Assembly (NCBI GenBank): GCA_041172365.1
Contig: JBEDKD010000371.1
Coordinates: forward strand, 1 to 25,680
From: JBEDKD01 sp041172365
GTDB taxonomy: Bacteria; Cyanobacteriota; Cyanobacteriia; Cyanobacteriales; Microcoleaceae
Direction of reading: 5' to 3'
DNA: 25,680 nt
Within the stretch, counting starts at the first letter, position 1, and each line of letters begins with the position of its first letter. The position numbers and the translations under genes are program-made. The notes beneath the pieces were generated by a model. That model saw only the letters and a program-made list of their open reading frames with translations, was not told the DNA's origin and searched no databases. Below, one piece after another: positions 7,323 to 14,200 of the stretch.

Positions 7323-7835
7323 AACGCGAGTCCCATTTTCTTTCCTTAGTGCCTTGGGCGGGCACGGGGGCACCGCCCCTACAGTGGTGAAAAAAACCGT
7401 CTTGGGCTCAAAGAGTAAAGCACCGACTCCCTGTTTCTTTCCTTTGTGCCTTTGTGCCTTTGTGTTTGAAAAAAAACCGCCTTGGGCTCAAAGAGTAAAG
7501 CACCGACACCCATTTTCTTTCCTTAGTGCCTTTGTGCCTTTGTGTTAAAAAAAAACCGCCTTGGGCTCAAAGAGTAAAGCGGATACCAATTTTCTTTCCT
7601 TAGTGCCTTAGTGCCTTTGTGTTAAAAAAAAACAAAGAGTAAAGCTCCGACTCCCTTTTTCTTTCCTTAGTGCCTTTGTGCCTTTGTGTTTGAAAAAAAC
7701 CGCCTTGGGCTCAAAGAGCGCGATCGCCAGTTGGGTTTCGTACCTCAACCCAACCTACAAAACTCCTTGACAAAAAGAGTCACGAAAAAATATAATAATG
7801 CCATACATCATGGTCTAAATTTAGGGGAAAGATTA
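7323..7835. repeat. Repeat-filled intergenic region, five ~78-bp units plus others
   Basis: Five imperfect copies of a unit containing TTTCTTTCCTTAGTGCC, then GTGCCTTTGTG, an A-run and CCGCCTTGGGCTCAAAGAG begin at 7337, 7434, 7514, 7591 and 7658 (first base of TTTCTTTCC). Unit 4 lacks the CCGCCTTGGGCT segment. In unit 1 a different repeat (about 7353-7387, with GGGCGGGCACGG and CACCGCCCCTAC) replaces the GTGCC core. After the array lies a HIP1 site (7720-7727) and a palindromic repeat, GTTGGGTT (7730-7737) with AACCCAAC (7747-7754). All these resemble repeats commonly dispersed in cyanobacterial genomes. Open frames crossing this stretch are accidental. Confidence 0.85.
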
Positions 7836-8714
7836 ATGATAAAAACATTAGAACAAATGCTGACGATCGCCCGTAGGATCGGTTGGGGAGCATCGGATAT
7901 ATTACGCTCCTATTATCGAGGGGAAGCATTTTTTTCTGATTTGGATGTCCAAGAAAAAAACGATGGACCAGTAACCGCGGCAGATGTCGCGGTTAACTCG
8001 TATATTCTCAAGGAATTGCAACAGGAATTAGACGCGGAAACTTTTGGTTATTTAAGTGAAGAAACCTATAAAGAGTATCGAGATATACATGGTGAAACAC
8101 CCTTACCTCAAGACTGGGTTTGGATTATTGATCCCTTAGATGGTACGAGAGATTTTATTGATAAAACAGGGGAATACGCGGTGCATATTGCTTTAGTTTA
8201 TCAAAATCGTCCTGTCTTAGCTGTGGTAGCTTGGCCGGAAGCTGATAAACTTTATTACGCGAGGCACAATGGCGGTACTTTTGTCGAAGATAGACAGGGA
8301 AATACACGAAAATTACAAGTATCTGATAAAAGCGCGATCGCGGATTTGGCGATGGTAGTAAGTCGTAGCCATCGTGGACCACGGTTTGAAACGCTGTTAA
8401 AAAAATTACCCTGTCAAAATCAATTAGCTGTGGGAAGTATTGGTTGTAAAATTGCCACGATAGTCGAACAAAAAGCCGAAGTTTATATCGCACTTTCGGG
8501 GAAATCGGCGCCCAAAGATTGGGATTTAGCTGCGCCGGAATTAATATTAACAGAAGCCGGGGGAAAATATACTCGTTTTGATGGTAGTTTGCCCCTATAT
8601 AATCAAGGTGATATTAACCAATGGGGCGGTTTTTTAGCCAGTAATGGTACTTGCCATTTTGCCCTATGTGAAGAAGCTACTAATATTTTAGCCAACCTCA
8701 CTCCCATTAATTAA
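7836..8714 (+). CDS. cysQ: CysQ-like 3'(2'),5'-bisphosphate nucleotidase / inositol phosphatase family
   Basis: This is a 292-residue Mg2+-dependent, Li+-sensitive type phosphatase. The family metal-binding motifs are all present: E75/E76 (GYLSEET), D99-P-L-D102-G-T (WIIDPLDGTRDF) and W229-D230-LAAPE with GG after it. The likely substrate is PAP, the by-product of sulfotransfer and PAPS reduction, but inositol-1-phosphate or fructose-1,6-bisphosphate cannot be excluded by eye. The frame is open 50 codons further upstream, but that part is made of intergenic repeat. ATG 7836 has a ribosome site AGGGGAAAG just ahead (7823-7831) and fits the family N-terminus, so I start there. No operon partner is visible. 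Confidence 0.85.
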   Translation: MIKTLEQMLTIARRIGWGASDILRSYYRGEAFFSDLDVQEKNDGPVTAADVAVNSYILKELQQELDAETFGYLSEETYKEYRDIHGETPLPQDWVWIIDPLDGTRDFIDKTGEYAVHIALVYQNRPVLAVVAWPEADKLYYARHNGGTFVEDRQGNTRKLQVSDKSAIADLAMVVSRSHRGPRFETLLKKLPCQNQLAVGSIGCKIATIVEQKAEVYIALSGKSAPKDWDLAAPELILTEAGGKYTRFDGSLPLYNQGDINQWGGFLASNGTCHFALCEEATNILANLTPIN

Positions 8715-8750
8715 GTAGAGCCTCGATAATATCGTAAAAACATCTGTGTT

Positions 8751-8795
8751 TATCTGCGTTTATCACGGTTAAAATTATTTATCTAAACGCAGATA
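8751..8795 (+). terminator. 12-bp inverted repeat after the CysQ-like gene
   Basis: TATCTGCGTTTA (8751-8762) is repeated inverted as TAAACGCAGATA (8784-8795), perfect over 12 bases with a 21-base loop. It lies 36 bases after the stop codon. The TCTGTGTTTATCTGCG wording is that of a dispersed cyanobacterial repeat. It could end or stabilise the upstream transcript; there is no T-run. Confidence 0.5.
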
Positions 8796-8810
8796 TAGCA
8801 TTACGGGTTA

Positions 8811-8966
8811 AACAAATCCGGGTAAGATTGATAAAAGAGGGGTAGAGGTAACGGTTAACAAAAGAGGGGTAAAGGTAACGGTTAATTACCAACAAATCCG
8901 GGTAAGATTGATAAAAGAGGGGTAGAGGTAACGGTTAACAAAAGAGGGGTAAAGGTAACGGTTAAT
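8811..8966. repeat. Exact 76-bp direct duplication with internal 27-bp repeats
   Basis: Positions 8811-8886 and 8891-8966 are identical over 76 bases and separated by TACC, giving a period of 80. Each copy itself contains two 27-bp repeats of AAAAGAGGGGTARAGGTAACG followed by GTTAA (starting 8833, 8860, 8913, 8940). There are thus four near-identical boxes, each carrying the palindrome TAACGGTTA (symmetrical except at its centre). Confidence 0.95.
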
Positions 8967-9055
8967 CTAAAAGGAATAAGGGGTAAGGTTTTGCGGGAAA
9001 AAGTTGATCTTGATCACAAATAAAAGAGATAATGATCACATGAAGAGACTGAGGA

Positions 9056-9092
9056 TTATCACTGAGACAAGAGAGAGAAGGTCTCATGATAA
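9056..9092 (+). promoter_or_regulatory. Hairpin in the leader of the small gene
   Basis: TTATCACTGAGAC (9056-9068) pairs with GTCTCATGATAA (9081-9092) over 12 bp with a single bulged C; the loop is purine-rich (AAGAGAGAGAAG). It ends 45 bases before ATG 9138. It could be an operator at DNA level or a structured leader at RNA level. Confidence 0.5.
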
Positions 9093-9137
9093 GAGGGTAA
9101 GATAGTTATTTTGACCAAACTCACTTGGAAACCCGAT

Positions 9138-9425
9138 ATGAAAAACGTCTCTAATGCTTTTATTCACAATTCTAACAACCATCGCGAGGATGACAGTTCC
9201 CCTTTGCTTGATCCGGTGGAGTGGGTATATGAACATCATTTGTTAGCTAATTTTGCCCATAGCCTTACTTCTCTTACCTCTTTGTTTCCAGATATCACCG
9301 CGTCTCCTAACAGTTTCGTCGAGGCGGAAGAAGAGGAAGTGACTTTTAATTCTTACGCGATGAATATACTGCGCGATCGTTATAGTGAAGATCATTGGCG
9401 ATATGTTGATTATTTATTTTCTTAA
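9138..9425 (+). CDS. Small acidic protein of unknown function
   Basis: I do not recognise this product. From ATG 9138 it has 95 residues; a TTG at 9111 would add nine. I prefer 9138 because GGAA lies seven bases ahead, while the GAGGG before 9111 is 13 bases away. The protein is soluble and acidic, with an EAEEEE run in the middle, a conserved-looking DPVEWVYEHHLLANFAHSL block and an aromatic C-terminal block (YAMNILRDRY, DHWRYVDYLFS). It has no membrane segment and no cysteine. Codon use resembles the neighbours and one GCGATCG-type site lies inside, which supports a real gene. It is preceded by a long leader with repeats and a hairpin and is followed by a bidirectional terminator, so it seems to be a separate, possibly regulated unit. 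Confidence 0.65.
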   Translation: MKNVSNAFIHNSNNHREDDSSPLLDPVEWVYEHHLLANFAHSLTSLTSLFPDITASPNSFVEAEEEEVTFNSYAMNILRDRYSEDHWRYVDYLFS

Positions 9426-9443
9426 TTCCCTGTCCCCAGGGAA
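9426..9443. terminator. Bidirectional hairpin between convergent genes
   Basis: TTCCCTG (9426-9432) pairs perfectly with CAGGGAA (9437-9443) around TCCC. It begins directly after the stop of the small + strand gene and lies 33 bases beyond the stop of the - strand regulator, so it can serve both transcripts. There is no strong T-run on either side. Confidence 0.55.
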
Positions 9444-9476
9444 CCCTAAATCACCAATGATCGCGATATTTATTGT

Positions 9477-11204
9477 CTAATGCTCTGCCAAGAATTTAGG
9501 GATATCTTGTGGATGAAGGGGAGGGGAAAAGAGATAACCTTGCCCATATTCACATTGGAGCGATCGCAAAATGTCTAATTGTTGTTCCGTTTCTACTCCT
9601 TCAGAAATCACATCCAAATCGAGGGAATGAGCTAAAGTAATAATAGTTTGAGTAATATCTAAATTTTTATCTTTTTCCGTGAGTCTACTGATAAAAGAGC
9701 GATCTATTTTTAATGTATCAATAGGGAAAGTCTGGAGATAAGCCAGAGAAGAATATCCCGTACCAAAATCATCAATAGATAACTCAATATTTCGTTTTTT
9801 TAATTGTGTCATTAAATCTTTATTTTCCTGGGCTTTTTCTACAAGAATACTTTCCGTAATTTCTAACTTTAAACTAGAACCGTTTAAAGAATGTGATTCC
9901 AGAATATGATCTACATCGTCTAAGAAATTAGGATCGGCAAGCTGCATTCCTGATAAATTAACACTGATTGTCATCGGGGGATAATTTTTGAATTGTTCGA
10001 GCCAATATTTTAACTGTTGACACGCTTCGGATAATACCCATTTTCCGAGGGGAATAATAATACCTGTTTCTTCTGCTAAAGGAATAAAATCTACGGGGGA
10101 AACTATCCCTCGCTTGGGATGATGCCATCGCACTAAGGCTTCAAAACTAACCACTTTCCCTGTTTCTAAACAGAGAATGGGTTGATATTTGACAAAAAAT
10201 TGTTGTTTTTCTAAAGCTTCCTGTAAATCCGCTTCTAATTGGAAGCGATCGAGGGTTTTGGCTTGCATACTGACATCAAATAAAACCGGAGTTATTTGAT
10301 TCGATTTTTTGGCATAGTGCATAGCCATATCCGCGGCTCGTAAAAAATCTTCCGGTTTTTCATAATTTATGTTACTATAAACCATACCGATATAATTATT
10401 AGAACAGATCAATGATCCGTTTACTTTGAAGGGTTGTTTTAATGCTTCGTCAATTACATCAGCCTTTTCCAGCACTTCTTCAAAGTTTTGTATATCGCTG
10501 AGTAATACCACAAATTCATCACCGCCTACGCGTGCGACTGTATCAATTGGTTTCACACAATTTTCGATGCGATGGGCGACTTCAATTAATACGCGATCGC
10601 TAAAAGTATGACCTAAACCATATTTTACCGCTTTCAAACATTCGAGACTAATAAATAAAATGGCAAAACGACTCAATCGTTGTTTGGACCATTCCAAACA
10701 CTGACGAATTCTACCGAGAAGTAAATTTTGATTGGGCAAACAAGTCAATTGATCATAAAAAGCTTGGTAGCGCAGTTGATCGAGGGCTTTTTGTAATTGT
10801 TCCCTTTGCTCTTTATTTCTGTGAACAAATTCTAAGGTTTTATCAATGGTAATGGCTAAATCCTGAAAATCAATCGGTTTCGTAATAAAATCAAACGCGC
10901 CCCGGTTCATCGCGGTACGAATATTGGGCAGATCCCCATAGGCAGAAACAATCACCGCTTTCAAATTTTGATCGATGTCTGTAATTTTATTGAGTAAAGT
11001 TAAACCATCCATTCCGGGCATATTGATATCAGTTAAAACCATATCAATTTCTTGCTCATTCTTTAAATGTTCCAGGGCTTCAATTCCATTCGGAACAAAA
11101 ATAAAATCGAGTTCATGGGCTAAGATTTTTTTGCGAAAACGCTGTTTGATCAGACGTTCTAATTCAATTTCATCATCGACAACTAAGATTTTTGCTGGTA
11201 TCAT
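9477..11204 (-). CDS. Response regulator REC-GGDEF-EAL (c-di-GMP metabolism)
   Basis: This is a 575-residue cytosolic regulator. The receiver (4-120) is complete: D10/D11, phospho-D59 (TDINMPGMDG), S87 and K109. GGDEF (146-305) keeps the GGDEF signature (227-231) but reads ISLECLKAVKYGLGH where active cyclases have a D-x-D metal pair and an N-D pair: S186, E188, K194 and Y195 by alignment to PleD from memory. Its I-site is K-P-I-D instead of RxxD. EAL (325-570) has E355-A-L, SVNLSG, EITES, DDFGTGYSSL, KIDRSF, SEGVET and QGYLFSPP, so it looks catalytically intact. The likely net activity is phosphorylation-controlled c-di-GMP hydrolysis. The kinase gene lies 82 bases upstream on the same strand and is the probable partner. 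No clear ribosome site precedes the ATG. Confidence 0.93.
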   Translation of the reverse strand: MIPAKILVVDDEIELERLIKQRFRKKILAHELDFIFVPNGIEALEHLKNEQEIDMVLTDINMPGMDGLTLLNKITDIDQNLKAVIVSAYGDLPNIRTAMNRGAFDFITKPIDFQDLAITIDKTLEFVHRNKEQREQLQKALDQLRYQAFYDQLTCLPNQNLLLGRIRQCLEWSKQRLSRFAILFISLECLKAVKYGLGHTFSDRVLIEVAHRIENCVKPIDTVARVGGDEFVVLLSDIQNFEEVLEKADVIDEALKQPFKVNGSLICSNNYIGMVYSNINYEKPEDFLRAADMAMHYAKKSNQITPVLFDVSMQAKTLDRFQLEADLQEALEKQQFFVKYQPILCLETGKVVSFEALVRWHHPKRGIVSPVDFIPLAEETGIIIPLGKWVLSEACQQLKYWLEQFKNYPPMTISVNLSGMQLADPNFLDDVDHILESHSLNGSSLKLEITESILVEKAQENKDLMTQLKKRNIELSIDDFGTGYSSLAYLQTFPIDTLKIDRSFISRLTEKDKNLDITQTIITLAHSLDLDVISEGVETEQQLDILRSLQCEYGQGYLFSPPLHPQDIPKFLAEH

Positions 11205-11286
11205 GTTACAAAAAAATACAAGTGATACAACCTAACAACTTACCTACCGATTTCGATGGACCTGATCGGGTTCACAATGGATTCCC

Positions 11287-14200
11287 CTATAGGGATATCA
11301 ATTTTGGCAAGGTAATGATAAATTCAGTATAAACTCCTTGTTTCGTTTCCAGTTGAATATTTCCTCCATGTTGACTGACGATAATATCGTGGGCCAGAGA
11401 TAAGCCTAAACCAGTTCCCTCTCCCGCGGGTTTTGTGGTAAAGAAGGGATGAAAAATGTTGTCTTGGATATCAGGTGCTATCCCTATGCCATTATCACGG
11501 ATACGGGCTTCTACGGTTTCTCCTAAATTTTGGGTTTGCACCCATAGACTAGGAGTAAAGAATTCAGCTTCATTTTCCTGTTGTTGTTGATACTGTTTTT
11601 GTCTAAGATGGACGGCATAGCAAGCATTATCAATAATATTCAAAAAAGCACGATTAAGATCCGCGGATACGACATCTAAGTCGCCAATGGACTGATCGTA
11701 GTCTTTATGAATAGATAAATTGAAGTGAGGATCACTCCCCCGTTTACTATGATAGGCTAATTTCACCGCTTGATCTAGTATAGCATTAAGGTCCGTCGGT
11801 TGACGTTGACTACTGTCACTACGTCCATGTTGCATCATACTATGAATGATACGATCTGCACGTTTTCCATGTTGATGAATCGCGATCGCGTTATCTCGAA
11901 TATCTATTAAAGTTTGTTGAAAATAATTCCACAGATCCGGATCAATTTTTTCAATTTCCGGCTCGATTTCTTGGAGCAATTCTTCACTTAATTCCACGGT
12001 ACTTTCGGCATAATTATTAACAAAATTCAGAGGATTTCGTAATTCATGGGCGACTCCCGCGGTTAATGCTCCTAAGGACGCGAGTTTTTCTTGGGCAATA
12101 ATTTGTTCTTGGGCTTTTTTCAAGTCCGCGGTTCTTTTTTCAACTTTTTCTTCGAGGGTATGAGAATAATCTTCTAAAAGTTGGTTCGTTTTTTCTACGG
12201 TATCATAGAGAATGGCATTTTCTAAGGAAATTGTAGCTTGGGAACAGAGCATTTTGACTATTTCTAGTCGATCTTTGGTAAAAGCATTGCTGGTTAAGTT
12301 ATTTTCTAAATAGAGAATCCCCATCACTTTATTTTGTTTTAATATCGGGGTACATAATATTGATTGTGGCTGATATTTTTCCCAGTATTCATCATTACCA
12401 AATTGGTTTTTCTTCCACTGATCTAGTAATAATGTTTCTTCCATTCTGAAGACATAATTAATTAAAGTTAGGGGAATTTGATCTGATATTTTTTGGGGAA
12501 TTTCTGAACTTATTGTTACTTGAGAATCTGCTATCTCCGCGATACATTCTATCACAAATTGACCCATATTTACCATAATCAAAATACCTTTATCCGCCCC
12601 AGCATTTTCTATTACAGTTTTCATTAAGGTGGCAATTAATTTATCAAAAATAATTTCTTTAGAGATAGCTTGGGAGGCTTTGAGTACGGAGGAAAAATCT
12701 AAAACCCCCGCGGAGCCGGAACTGCTACTGGTAACGGTGCTAGTCGTCATTCTGGTAATGGTAGAACTTAAATCAATGCGGGAGTTTTCTCTGTTTAAAA
12801 TGGGTGTTAGTAATTGAGGATATCGTTTTTCTAAGTCTTCTACTTTGGCTTTTGCTCCCCAATTGGCATAACCATAATAGGCATAAATTAAATAGGTTTT
12901 GGCGATTTTTTCTTTGCCCCAATTGAGATAAAATTTCGCGGCTAATTCATGGGCGATCGCGTCTTCTTGGGGATATTCATTTTCTTTAGCTAAATCTATG
13001 GCGCGCTCGAAGGTGTCGATCGCGTCTAATTTGCGATCCACAACTCGAAAATACTCAGCTTCAACCAAATAAAACTTATGTAAAAAATTCTGAGGCGCGT
13101 GGGTAGCCCATTCCGAGAGTTTGATTTGATTGTGTTCGACTTTTTCGAGATGAATTTCTGAATTTAACTCAGAGCAAAGATCACAGAGTGCGAGTCTAAT
13201 CAAAGAATCATAAAAATAGAAGATCGGAACATTAACTAAACCCGTCACCGAGTCTAAATATTTTTCGGCTTCTAAAGCATTTTCTAAAGCTAGTTGAAAA
13301 TCCCCTAGAAGATAAGAAATGATCATTTTATGAAAAAATAGATAATGTAACCCCGTGCGATCATTAACTTGACGATGAAAAGGAAGCATTTTATCTTCAT
13401 TGTACGCGGAGCCGATTAATAAAAAAGGATTTTCGGCACGACCTAAAAGGTTTAAAACGGCTTGATGTACAATTTGATTATAATGAAAAGCTGTATCTTG
13501 TTTCAGATATTGAAGCACTCTACTATAATGAGATATTTCTAATTGTAATTCAGTTAATTCTCTCCCTTGTAAATAGGAAAATATAGAGATTTCTTTAGCG
13601 GAGTATCCCAATTCTAAATCCCCCGTTTCTAGTCCCTTCACATAACCTTCTCGTAAAAGCGCGATCGTGTCTTTAAAATCTTTTTTGCCATGTAATAAGT
13701 GTGCTCCAACGGTATAAAATATCTTAGTTTTTAAGGAATTAGCATTAACTCTTTCAACTAAATTGAGGGCTAACTGCCCCAATTCATAACTACGGGTAAT
13801 ATCTTGAACATAATTACTGAGAATTAAGCCATATAAACCATAGGCAAAGGCGGATAAAGGTGCATTGCCAAAACGAATTGATAAATGCACCATCTTTAAA
13901 ATAATTAAGGGAAAAAGATTCGGTGCTGTCATAGATGCCGGAGAGATAAGCGCGGCTAAAATTCTTAAAGCCGCGTGGGGATCGTCTTCTGTCATGATCG
14001 GCAAATTAATTAAATCTTGTATTGTCGGAGTCAAAAGGGATGTCGTGGTTTCTAAACCTTCTTTAATATCTGTTAAACTCGGATCTTCAGGAAAGTAAAT
14101 ATCTAATAATGCCAGGACTTCTAAACCCATTTTAATCGCTTTTTGGGGCTGCATTTGGGTGGTAAACGCGGCTAATTGTACTTCATAAACTTTGACTTTA

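Larger units (their letters stand above)
8715..9137. other. Intergenic region with hairpins and duplications
   Basis: The gap holds four things: a 12-bp inverted repeat (8751-8762 with 8784-8795); an exact 76-bp direct duplication (8811-8886 and 8891-8966); two TGATCA-containing sites (about 9011 and 9033) that weakly resemble half-sites of a TGTGA-N6-TCACA operator; and a long hairpin (9056-9092) just before the next small gene. I see no further coding sequence here. Confidence 0.6.

Noticed and set aside
7354..7548. 64-residue open frame in the repeat region
   Set aside because: It is made entirely of dispersed repeat units; its protein is repetitive and has no ribosome site.
7325..7722. 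CRISPR-like array
   Set aside because: The whole ~78-bp unit repeats, with no short conserved repeat alternating with unique spacers, and no cas gene is present.
7686..7835. 50-residue N-terminal extension of the CysQ-like protein
   Set aside because: The extension is encoded by intergenic repeats, and ATG 7836 has a good ribosome site and matches the family start.
8811..8966. CRISPR-like or iteron origin
   Set aside because: Only two identical 76-bp copies with internal similarity; no spacers, no rep gene and no DnaA-box cluster recognised.
9001..9045. CRP-type operator TGTGA-N6-TCACA near the TGATCA sites
   Set aside because: Each candidate has only one good half-site; the match is too weak to list as an operator.
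11240..11296. tRNA-like T-arm (GGGTTCACAATGG) and palindrome CCCTATAGGG between the regulator and kinase genes
   Set aside because: No acceptor or anticodon stems can be drawn, and the palindrome overlaps the kinase stop codon; nothing supports an RNA gene.
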